Source of the DNA: Sphingomonas bacterium
Lineage (GTDB): Bacteria > Pseudomonadota > Alphaproteobacteria > Sphingomonadales > Sphingomonadaceae
Length of the DNA: 64,000 nt
Direction of reading: 5' to 3'
NCBI RefSeq assembly: GCF_903642285.1
Contig: NZ_CAHJWJ010000009.1
Location: 1 to 64,000, forward strand
The notes below the pieces were generated by a model. That model was not told the DNA's origin and searched no databases. It saw only the letters and a list, made by a program, of their open reading frames with translations. Shown here piece after piece: positions 57,131-64,000 of the stretch (positions are counted from its first letter, which is position 1; every line of letters starts with the position of its first letter). Made by a program: the position numbers and the translations under genes.

Positions 57131-58882
57131 CTAAGCCGCCACCCCCACCCGCTGGTCGAACAACGCCTTCAAGTCCTTTTTCAGGATCTTCCCGTTCGCG
57201 TTGCGCGGCAGCGTCGCCTCGACGAACCGAATCGCCACCGGGACCTTGAACCCGGCAAGCCGCTCGCGCACCCACGCCTGCAATTCCGACTCGGTCGCGT
57301 GCTCGCCGGGTGCCAGATGGACGACCGCGGCGGGTTCCTCGCCCAAGGTGCGGTGAGCCAGGCCGATCAGCGCGCAGTCGGTGACGGCGGGGTGCGCGTA
57401 GAGGGCGTTTTCGACTTCGATCGAATAGATATTCTCGCCGCCGCGGATCACGATGTCCTTCGCGCGGTCGACGATGGTGCAGAAACCCTCGTCGTCGATC
57501 GTTGCCAGATCGCCGGTGCGGACCCAGCCGTCGATGAAGGTCGCCGCGGTCGCTTCGGGCTTGTTCCAATAGCCGGCGACGATCATCGGGCCCCGCGCCC
57601 ATAATTCGCCGATGTCGCCGGGCGGCACTTCGCCGACGCCATCCTCGCCGACGATCTTCAGGTCCGCGACCGCGACCGCGGCCCCGGCGCTCGACGGTCG
57701 GTTGAGATAATCCTCCGCGACGTTGCTCGTCACCGTCGCCATCGTCTCGGTCATGCCCCAGCCATTCGTCGGCAGCGCGCCGAATTCGGCATGGATACGT
57801 CGCACCAGTTCGGGCGCGGACGGCGCACCGCCATAGGCGATCGAGTCGAGGCTGGAGAGATCGTAGTTCGCGCGGTCGGGATGTTCGAGCAACTGCCACG
57901 CGATCGTCGGCACGCCGCCGGTGACGTTCACCTTCTCCCGCTCGATCAGTTCCATCGCGCGGACCGTGTCCCAGCGGCGCATGAAGACCATCGATCCGCC
58001 GGTCGCGATCGTCCCCATCATCGCCGACGAACAGGCCGTGACGTGGAACAGCGGAATGACGGTCAGCGCGGTGCGCGGTGTCGGCTCCGGCGGCACGACC
58101 CCGCGCCGCAGCGCCGCGCGTGCCGAGGCATAGCCCGACGACAGGATATTGGTCATCAGGTTGCGGTGCGTGCCGAGCGCTCCCTTCGGCGCGCCGGTCG
58201 TACCGCTGGTGTAGAAGATCGTCGCCGGATCGTCGGGCGCGATCGCGGCGGTGGGGATCGCTCGATCGGGCAGGCGCGCCCAGTCGTGCGGGGTCCCGAT
58301 CGAATCCTCCAGTCGGAGGGCCCCCTCCCCCACCGCGGTCGAGGCACGGCTGACGATGATGTGACGCAGTCCGGGCAACGCGGGATAATGCGGCGCCAGG
58401 CGCGTATGGCGCTCGTCGTCGACGACCAGCACCGATGCGCCGGAGTCGGACAAGCCATATTCCAGCTCCGCCCCCGTCCACCACGCGTTGAGCGGCACGA
58501 CGATCGCGCCGAGGCTGGCCGCGGCGAAGAATATGACGGGCCATTCGGGCAGGTTGCGCATCGCCAGCGCGACGCGGTCGCCGCGCCGGACGTCCAATGA
58601 CAGCAGATGTTCGGCAAAGGCCGCGGTGGCGCGGTAATTCGCCTCATAGGTGACGCGCTCGTCGTCCAGGATGGTGAACAGCCGATCGCCATGCGCGCGT
58701 GCCGCGGTCGCGAGCCAGGCGAGCGAAGGCGGCGCGTTCTTCCACACCCGGGTCGGCACGCCGCGGATGGCGACCGTCTCCATTTCGAACTTCGCGCCCG
58801 GCGCGGTCAGCGCCGTGCGAGCGGCGTCCATCGACATGGCGGGCCACTCCGGATCGATCGCGACGATCGGGTCATCATTCAC
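57131..58882 (-). CDS. Class I adenylate-forming enzyme, probable acyl-CoA synthetase
   Basis: 583 residues. AMP-binding motifs: IFYTSGTTGAPKGALGTHRN (P-loop), GWGMTETMA, GELWARGPMIVAGYWNKPE, WVRTGDLATIDDEG, VDRAKDIVIRGGENIYSIEV and the catalytic Lys in NANGKILKKDLK. Activates a carboxylic acid, probably a fatty acid, to its CoA ester. Divergent from the serine hydrolase, beside beta-oxidation genes. Confidence 0.88.
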   Translation of the reverse strand: MNDDPIVAIDPEWPAMSMDAARTALTAPGAKFEMETVAIRGVPTRVWKNAPPSLAWLATAARAHGDRLFTILDDERVTYEANYRATAAFAEHLLSLDVRRGDRVALAMRNLPEWPVIFFAAASLGAIVVPLNAWWTGAELEYGLSDSGASVLVVDDERHTRLAPHYPALPGLRHIIVSRASTAVGEGALRLEDSIGTPHDWARLPDRAIPTAAIAPDDPATIFYTSGTTGAPKGALGTHRNLMTNILSSGYASARAALRRGVVPPEPTPRTALTVIPLFHVTACSSAMMGTIATGGSMVFMRRWDTVRAMELIEREKVNVTGGVPTIAWQLLEHPDRANYDLSSLDSIAYGGAPSAPELVRRIHAEFGALPTNGWGMTETMATVTSNVAEDYLNRPSSAGAAVAVADLKIVGEDGVGEVPPGDIGELWARGPMIVAGYWNKPEATAATFIDGWVRTGDLATIDDEGFCTIVDRAKDIVIRGGENIYSIEVENALYAHPAVTDCALIGLAHRTLGEEPAAVVHLAPGEHATESELQAWVRERLAGFKVPVAIRFVEATLPRNANGKILKKDLKALFDQRVGVAA

Positions 58883-58997
58883 GCATACATCTCCGAACTT
58901 GAAGGTCGGGTTTGCCCCGACGTCGATTTATGGCGAGGTTAGTGTTGATTCAGGGCGCGCTCAAGGCAATAGGGGCGACACGGTTAGAAACGAGGGT

Positions 58998-60245
58998 ATG
59001 GATCAGCGCGTGACGACGACCACCTCCCCCACCCGCGGGTTCGATGCCGGTCGGCTGGCGGCGATCGATGCGTTCGTGAAGGCACGCTATCTCGACAGCG
59101 GACTGCTGCCCCATGCGCAATTGCTGGTCGCACAAAGCGGCGAGATCGCGCATTTCTCACACCAGGGCGCAGGCCGTGCGACGGATTCGAAGGGCGGCGG
59201 CGCGACGATCGACGAATCGTCGCTGTTCCGGATCGCGTCGATGACCAAGCCGATCACCTCGATCGCATTCATGATGTTGGTGGAGGAGGGCAAGGTTGCG
59301 CTCGACACGCCGGTGCACCATGTCCTGCCCGAGCTGAAGGGCATTGGCGTCTACGATGGCGGTGGCGCGGGGGTACCGTTCCGGACGAAGCCGACCACCG
59401 AACCGATGCGGATGGCCGACCTGCTGCGGCATACCTCGGGGCTGACGTACAGCTTCCAGAACCGGTCGAACATCGATGCCGCGTACCGGACGGGACGGAT
59501 CGAAAGCTGGCATGGCCAGCTCGACTTGCAGGGACTGGTCGCCGCGCTAGCCGATATCCCGCTCGAATTCTCGCCGGGCACGGCGTGGAATTACTCGGTG
59601 TCGACCGATGTGCTCGGCGCGGTGGTCGAACGCGTTTCGGGGCAGGCGCTCGACGATTTCTTCCGCACGCGCATCTTCGCCCCGCTCGGCATGGACGACA
59701 CGTTCTTTGCGGTGCCGCCGGACAAGATCGACCGGTTGACCGATTGCTGGACGTTCGATCCGGCAAAGGGCCGCGTGATTTACGACCGCGGTGCGGAGAG
59801 CATCTGGAGCCGCCAGCCGAAAATGCTTTCGGGCGGCGGCGGGCTGGTGTCGAGCGCGCTGGATTACCACCGTTTCTGCCGGATGTGCCTTGGCGGCGGG
59901 ACGCTGGACGGCGTACGGCTGATCGGTCGCAAGACGCTGGAGCTTATGACGCAGAATCATTTGCCCGGCGGCGGCGATCTGGCGAGCCTGTCCAAATCGC
60001 TGTTCAGCGAGACCACCAATGCCGGCACCGGTTTCGGCCTCGGTTTCGCGGTCACGATCGATCCGGCGCGGTCGATGGTGCCCGGATCGGTCGGCGAATA
60101 TTATTGGGGCGGCATGTTCTCGACCGCGTTCTTCGTCGATCCGGTCGAGCAGGTGTCGATGGTCTTCATGACGCAATTGTCGCCGAGCACGCTTTACCCG
60201 ATCCGTCGCGAACTGAAGACGATGATCTACGCCGCACTGAATTAG
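58998..60245 (+). CDS. Beta-lactamase-family serine hydrolase (EstB/class C-like esterase)
   Basis: 415 residues from ATG 58998. Catalytic S-x-x-K is Ser81-Lys84 in [10 protein letters not shown]; the second motif is Tyr in [11 protein letters not shown] (YSV for YxN); the third region is [12 protein letters not shown] near the end. No obvious signal peptide, so probably a cytoplasmic esterase rather than a beta-lactamase. Divergent from the acyl-CoA ligase gene. Confidence 0.88.
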   Translation: MDQRVTTTTSPTRGFDAGRLAAIDAFVKARYLDSGLLPHAQLLVAQSGEIAHFSHQGAGRATDSKGGGATIDESSLFRIASMTKPITSIAFMMLVEEGKVALDTPVHHVLPELKGIGVYDGGGAGVPFRTKPTTEPMRMADLLRHTSGLTYSFQNRSNIDAAYRTGRIESWHGQLDLQGLVAALADIPLEFSPGTAWNYSVSTDVLGAVVERVSGQALDDFFRTRIFAPLGMDDTFFAVPPDKIDRLTDCWTFDPAKGRVIYDRGAESIWSRQPKMLSGGGGLVSSALDYHRFCRMCLGGGTLDGVRLIGRKTLELMTQNHLPGGGDLASLSKSLFSETTNAGTGFGLGFAVTIDPARSMVPGSVGEYYWGGMFSTAFFVDPVEQVSMVFMTQLSPSTLYPIRRELKTMIYAALN

Positions 60246-60253
60246 TCTTGCTT

Positions 60254-60337
60254 CGTCATCCCGGGCTCGTCCCGGGATCCAGAGTCGCTGACGATCCGCC
60301 TTGTGGCTCTGGATGCCGGGACGAGCCCGGCATGACG
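60254..60337. repeat. REP-type palindrome pair
   Basis: 31-base arms at 60254-60284 (CGTCATCCCGGGCTCG...) and 60307-60337 (...CGAGCCCGGCATGACG), near-perfect inverted copies with a 22-base spacer. Sits between the serine hydrolase and the multifunctional beta-oxidation gene. Confidence 0.9.
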
Positions 60338-60358
60338 GAATCTATCAGGAGCAATACC

Positions 60359-62374
60359 ATGACCAGCCCGATCCGCACCGAACGCCATGACGACGTCATG
60401 GTCATCATATCCGACAACCCGCCCGTCAACGCGCTCGGCGCGGCTGTCCGTCAGGGACTGGCGGCTGCGATCACCGAAGGTCTGGACGACGACGCCATCG
60501 CTGCGATGGTCATCCGCTGCGACGGTCGCACGTTCTTCGCCGGCGCTGACATCACCGAATTCGGCAAGCCGATGCAGGAGCCGGGCTTGCCGACCGTCGT
60601 CGACATGATCGAAGCGTCGTCAAAGCCGGTCGTCGCGGCGATCCACGGCACCGCGCTGGGCGGCGGATGCGAGGTCACGCTCGGCTGCCATTACCGTGTC
60701 GCAACCCCGTCGGCGAAGATCGGCACGCCCGAAGTGAAGCTCGGCCTGCTGCCCGGCGCGGGCGGCACGCAGCGTATCCCACGGATCGCCGGCGTCGCGC
60801 TCGCGCTGGAAATGACCGCGAAGGGTGATCCGATCTCCGCGAAGAAGGCGCTCGACGCCGGGCTGGTGGACAGGATCGTCGGCGAGGATACGCTGGCCGA
60901 GGATGCCATCGCCTTCGCGCGCGAGATGGCGGAGCACCGCCCCCTGCCCCGCGCGTCGGAGAAAATCGCGAAGCCCGACCCCGACGCCGTCGCCGCGTTC
61001 AGGAAGGAGAACGCCCGCCGCTTCCGCGGATTCGAGGCACCCGCCGCGAACATCGCCTGTGTCGAGAAGGCGGCGGACGGATCGAGCTTCGCCGACGGCA
61101 TCGCGTTCGAGCGGTCGGAATTCATGCGGCTGATGTCGGGCACCCAGTCCGCGGCGCAGCGCCATCTGTTCTTCGCCGAGCGCCAGGCCGCGAAGGTCGA
61201 CGACGTGCCGACCGACGTGAAGCTTCGCCCGATCAACAAGGTCGGCGTGATCGGTGCCGGCACGATGGGCGGCGGTATCGCGATGAACTTCTTGTCGGCG
61301 GGGGTCCCGGTGACGATCGTCGAGATGCAGCAGGAGGCGCTCGATCGCGGTGCGGGCGTCATCCGCAAGAATTACGAGGCGACCGCGGCGAAGGGCCGGA
61401 TGAAGCCCGAACAGGTCGAGGCCGCGATGGGCGCGCTGACGCCGACGCTCGATTTCGCCGCGCTCGCGGAATGCGACCTCGTCATCGAGGCGGTGTACGA
61501 GAATATGGACGTCAAGAAGGACATCTTCACGAAGCTCGACACGCTATGCAAGCCGGGCGCGATCCTGGCGTCGAACACGTCGTATCTGAACGTCGACGAG
61601 ATCGCCGCCTGCACCAAGCGTCCCGAAGACGTGGTCGGCATGCATTTCTTCTCGCCCGCCAACGTCATGAAACTGCTCGAAGTGGTCCGCGGCGAGAAGA
61701 CCGGACCCGACGTGCTGGCGACCGTCATGGCGCTGGCGAAAAAGATCAAGAAGGTCGCGGTGGTAGCCGGTGTCACCTACGGCTTCATCGGCAACCGCAT
61801 GCTGATGCCGCGCCAGGTCGAGGCGATGAAGCTGCTGATGGAGGGTGCCACGCCCGAACAGATCGACAAGGTCCATGTCGCGTTCGGGATGCCGATGGGG
61901 CCGTTCCAGATGAGCGATCTCGCCGGCGTCGATATCGGCTGGCACCGCGACCCGACCCGGATCGAAAGCATCCGCGACGCGCTCGCCGCCGAGGGACGCT
62001 GGGGGCAGAAAACGGGGAAGGGGTTCTACGATTACGACGAGAAGCGTCAGCCGACACCTTCGCCGCGCGTCGCCGAGATCGTCGCGGATTTCCGCGCGAA
62101 GACCGGCACGCCGCAGCACGAGATCACCGATCAGGAGATCGTCGAGCGCACGTTATACCCGATGGTCAACGAAGGCGCGCTGATCCTGGAAGAAGGCAAG
62201 GCGCAGCGCGCGTCGGACGTCGATGTCGTGTGGATCTACGGCTATGGCTGGCCGGTCTATCGCGGCGGCCCGATGTTCTGGGCGCAGAGCGAGGGATACG
62301 ACAAGGTCGTCGCAGGGCTCGAGAAGCACGGCTTCGCGGTCGCGGAGAGTCTGCGGGATGGGACGATCAAGTGA
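60359..62374 (+). CDS. Multifunctional enoyl-CoA hydratase / 3-hydroxyacyl-CoA dehydrogenase (FadB/FadJ-like)
   Basis: 671 residues from ATG 60359. N-terminal crotonase domain: [33 protein letters not shown] (oxyanion hole) and [16 protein letters not shown] with PEVKLG. From about 300 the NAD-binding domain [20 protein letters not shown], then [26 protein letters not shown] and the C-terminal dimerisation domain ([19 protein letters not shown]). Carries out two steps of beta-oxidation. Shorter than E. coli FadB (about 730). Confidence 0.93.
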   Translation: MTSPIRTERHDDVMVIISDNPPVNALGAAVRQGLAAAITEGLDDDAIAAMVIRCDGRTFFAGADITEFGKPMQEPGLPTVVDMIEASSKPVVAAIHGTALGGGCEVTLGCHYRVATPSAKIGTPEVKLGLLPGAGGTQRIPRIAGVALALEMTAKGDPISAKKALDAGLVDRIVGEDTLAEDAIAFAREMAEHRPLPRASEKIAKPDPDAVAAFRKENARRFRGFEAPAANIACVEKAADGSSFADGIAFERSEFMRLMSGTQSAAQRHLFFAERQAAKVDDVPTDVKLRPINKVGVIGAGTMGGGIAMNFLSAGVPVTIVEMQQEALDRGAGVIRKNYEATAAKGRMKPEQVEAAMGALTPTLDFAALAECDLVIEAVYENMDVKKDIFTKLDTLCKPGAILASNTSYLNVDEIAACTKRPEDVVGMHFFSPANVMKLLEVVRGEKTGPDVLATVMALAKKIKKVAVVAGVTYGFIGNRMLMPRQVEAMKLLMEGATPEQIDKVHVAFGMPMGPFQMSDLAGVDIGWHRDPTRIESIRDALAAEGRWGQKTGKGFYDYDEKRQPTPSPRVAEIVADFRAKTGTPQHEITDQEIVERTLYPMVNEGALILEEGKAQRASDVDVVWIYGYGWPVYRGGPMFWAQSEGYDKVVAGLEKHGFAVAESLRDGTIK

Positions 62375-62391
62375 CGACGTCGGGTCCCCTG

Positions 62392-62474
62392 CGTCACCCC
62401 GGCCTCGTGCCGGGGTCCAGAGCCCCAAGCGCGACGTCTGTGGCTCTAGATGCCGGGACAAGCCCGGCATGACG
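62392..62474. repeat. REP-type palindrome pair
   Basis: 31-base arms at 62392-62422 (CGTCACCCCGGCCTCGTG...) and 62444-62474 (...AAGCCCGGCATGACG) with a 21-base spacer. The two arms are of slightly different subtypes. It fills the gap before the acyl-CoA dehydrogenase gene. Confidence 0.9.
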
Positions 62475-62484
62475 GGAGAGTAGA

Positions 62485-63678
62485 ATGACCGACATCAGCA
62501 TCGACCAGTTCCGCACCGAAACACGCGCCTGGCTGGCGGACAATTGCCCGCCCGAAATGCGCGAGCCGCTGCGCAGCGACAAGGATGCCTGTTGGGGCGG
62601 CCGCAGCTACGATCCCGCCGCCAATCCGCCCCAGGCGGCATGGCTGAAGGTGATGGGTGAACGCGGCTGGACGGTCCCCGATTGGCCGACGACCTATGGC
62701 GGCGGCGGCCTGACCCCCGCGCAGACCAAGGTCCTGCGCGAGGAGATGGCGGCGATCCGCGCGCGCAATCCGCTCAATTCGTTCGGCATCTCGATGCTCG
62801 GGCCGGCGCTCCTGAAATACGGCACCGAAGCGCAGAAGCTGGACCACCTGCCCAAGATCGCGCGCGGCGAGATCCGCTGGTGCCAGGGCTATAGCGAACC
62901 CAATGCGGGCTCCGATCTCGCCGGCCTGGCGACATCGGCGGACGATGCGGGCGATCACTACGTCATCAACGGCCAGAAGGTGTGGACCAGTTACGCCGAC
63001 AAGGCCGACTGGATCTTCTGCCTGGTCCGCACCAGCAAGGAATCGAAGCAGGGCGGAATCAGTTTCGTGCTGTTCGACATGGCCTCCCCCGGCGTCTCGA
63101 CCAAGCCGATCCTGTTGATATCGGGCTATTCGCCGTTCTGCGAAACGTTCTTCGATGACGTGAAGGTGCCCAAAAACCAGCGCGTGCACGAAGAGAACAA
63201 GGGCTGGGACGTCGCGAAATACCTGCTCGGCCATGAGCGCGAGATGATCTCCGGCATGGGGCTGGCTTCGTCGAGCGGCAATCCGCTGATCGAGGGTGCG
63301 CTGGCGACGGTGGGTCTCGATCATGATGGCCGTCTTGCCGACCCTCTGCTGCGCGGCGCGATCGCTTTGTTCGAAGTGCGGGCGAAGGCGTTCGGGGCGA
63401 TGTCGGAACGCTTCATCGACCAGTTGAAGGCGGGCCAGGCACACCCCGCGCAGCCGAGCATGATGAAATATTACGGTACCGAATTGAACAAGAGCCGATA
63501 CGAACTGATGATGGCGGCGGGCGGATCGGACTCGCTGGAATGGGAAAGCGATGGCTCGGATGGCGGTCGCGATGCGCGCGCCTGGCTGCGGACGAAGGCG
63601 AATTCGATCGAGGGCGGGACGAGCGAGGTTCAGCTGAACATCATCGCCAAGCGGATCCTGGAATTGCCTGGGGCGTAA
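62485..63678 (+). CDS. Acyl-CoA dehydrogenase
   Basis: 397 residues. FAD-dependent first step of beta-oxidation or a related degradation pathway. Signature GYSEPNAGSDLAGLAT (near 135-150), WTSYADKADW, and the C-terminal SIEGGTSEVQLNIIAKRIL. The catalytic base of the medium-chain class is not seen at its usual place, so chain length is unclear. The third gene in a row of beta-oxidation genes; another acyl-CoA dehydrogenase follows. Confidence 0.92.
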   Translation: MTDISIDQFRTETRAWLADNCPPEMREPLRSDKDACWGGRSYDPAANPPQAAWLKVMGERGWTVPDWPTTYGGGGLTPAQTKVLREEMAAIRARNPLNSFGISMLGPALLKYGTEAQKLDHLPKIARGEIRWCQGYSEPNAGSDLAGLATSADDAGDHYVINGQKVWTSYADKADWIFCLVRTSKESKQGGISFVLFDMASPGVSTKPILLISGYSPFCETFFDDVKVPKNQRVHEENKGWDVAKYLLGHEREMISGMGLASSSGNPLIEGALATVGLDHDGRLADPLLRGAIALFEVRAKAFGAMSERFIDQLKAGQAHPAQPSMMKYYGTELNKSRYELMMAAGGSDSLEWESDGSDGGRDARAWLRTKANSIEGGTSEVQLNIIAKRILELPGA

Positions 63679-63690
63679 ACCAGTCCCCAC

Positions 63691-63773
63691 CGTCACCCCG
63701 GCCTTGTGCCGGGGTCCAGAGCAAACAGCGCCACGCCCGGAACCCTGGATCCCGGCACGAGGCCGGGATGACG
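63691..63773. repeat. REP-type palindrome pair
   Basis: Left arm 63691-63721 (CGTCACCCCGGCCTTG...) and right arm 63745-63773 (...GGCCGGGATGACG), imperfect inverted copies with a 23-base spacer. The left arm is nearly identical to that of the 30056 element, so these two belong to the same subfamily. Confidence 0.9.
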
Positions 63774-63783
63774 AGAAGATGAA

Positions 63784-64000
63784 ATGCCACTGTATCTGAC
63801 CGAAGACCAGACCGCCCTCCAGGATACGATCCGTGACTTCGTCGCCGACGCGGCCCCCGTCAGCCACATGCGCAAACTGCGCGACGACAAGGACCCGACC
63901 GGCTTCAGCCGCGACTTATGGAAGCAGTTCGCGGAAATGGGCTTTACCGGCATCCTGGTCGGCGAGGACCAGGGCGGGCTCGGCATGGGGCATGTCGAGG
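63784..64000 (+). CDS. Acyl-CoA dehydrogenase, N-terminal part (runs off the window)
   Basis: 72 residues visible from ATG 63784, starting MPLYLTEDQTALQDTIRDFV. LWKQFAEMGFTGILVGEDQGGLGMGH is the usual N-terminal helical domain of acyl-CoA dehydrogenases. The pair with the preceding acyl-CoA dehydrogenase is a common arrangement for heterodimeric enzymes of this family, as in steroid degradation, but could also be two separate enzymes. Confidence 0.88.
   Translation, partial: MPLYLTEDQTALQDTIRDFVADAAPVSHMRKLRDDKDPTGFSRDLWKQFAEMGFTGILVGEDQGGLGMGHVE

Overview
The window is chromosomal DNA of a high-GC alphaproteobacterium, most likely Sphingomonas or a close relative of the Sphingomonadaceae. 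This is inferred from gene content and order: ribonuclease J + DUF1467 + coaX + birA behind a full nuo operon; zapA - 6S RNA - formyltetrahydrofolate cyclo-ligase - DUF2842; trpE/trpGDC-moaC-moeA-lexA; DUF2336; and LexA boxes of the alphaproteobacterial GTTC-N7-GTTC type. Almost all of it is dense core genome with short or overlapping gene junctions. I see no insertion sequence, prophage or CRISPR array.

Layout. 1-12.7 kb: end of a SurA/PpiD-type foldase, trpE, a small secreted protein on the other strand, trpGDC, moaC, a 43-residue small protein, moeA, lexA with a triple SOS half-site array, comEC (convergent), gltX and gltA. 12.7-19.2 kb: a leftward cluster of an HPt-like protein, a nucleotidyltransferase-like membrane protein, a DUF2336 protein and a histidine-kinase-like protein, divergent from a 770-residue membrane-anchored helical protein. 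The HPt-like and kinase-like proteins both lack the phospho-accepting histidine. 19.2-21.4 kb: a looser, less GC-rich stretch with an SGNH hydrolase and two small membrane proteins, probably accessory. 21.4-25 kb: DUF1467, rnj, coaX and birA; birA carries a palindromic repeat inside its reading frame. 25-41.6 kb: the complete nuoA-N operon (leftward) for respiratory complex I, with four extra genes between its subunits and two REP-type palindromes.

41.7-48 kb: an inositol-monophosphatase-family protein, efp, an M23 peptidase, an L,D-transpeptidase, thiE, a class I fructose-bisphosphate aldolase, DUF2834 and a MazF/PemK toxin with its antitoxin. 48-51 kb: a TlpA-like thioredoxin, pgk and gap. 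51-53 kb: zapA, 6S RNA, folate cyclo-ligase, DUF2842, a mosaic hairpin repeat and tRNA-Asp. 53-57 kb: an AI-2E-family permease, glpK and a Crp/Fnr regulator. 57-64 kb: fatty-acid activation and beta-oxidation (acyl-CoA ligase, serine hydrolase, FadB/FadJ-like multifunctional enzyme, one complete and one partial acyl-CoA dehydrogenase). From the hydrolase onward, each intergenic gap holds a REP palindrome.

The most unusual observations are: (1) the palindromic element translated in frame within birA; (2) the cluster of probable pseudo-signalling proteins at 12.7-16.7 kb; (3) the four non-complex-I genes embedded in the nuo operon, including a retropepsin-like protease and an AT-rich secreted protein; (4) the three-half-site SOS operator of lexA. 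All family assignments come from reading motifs by eye; no database search was run.
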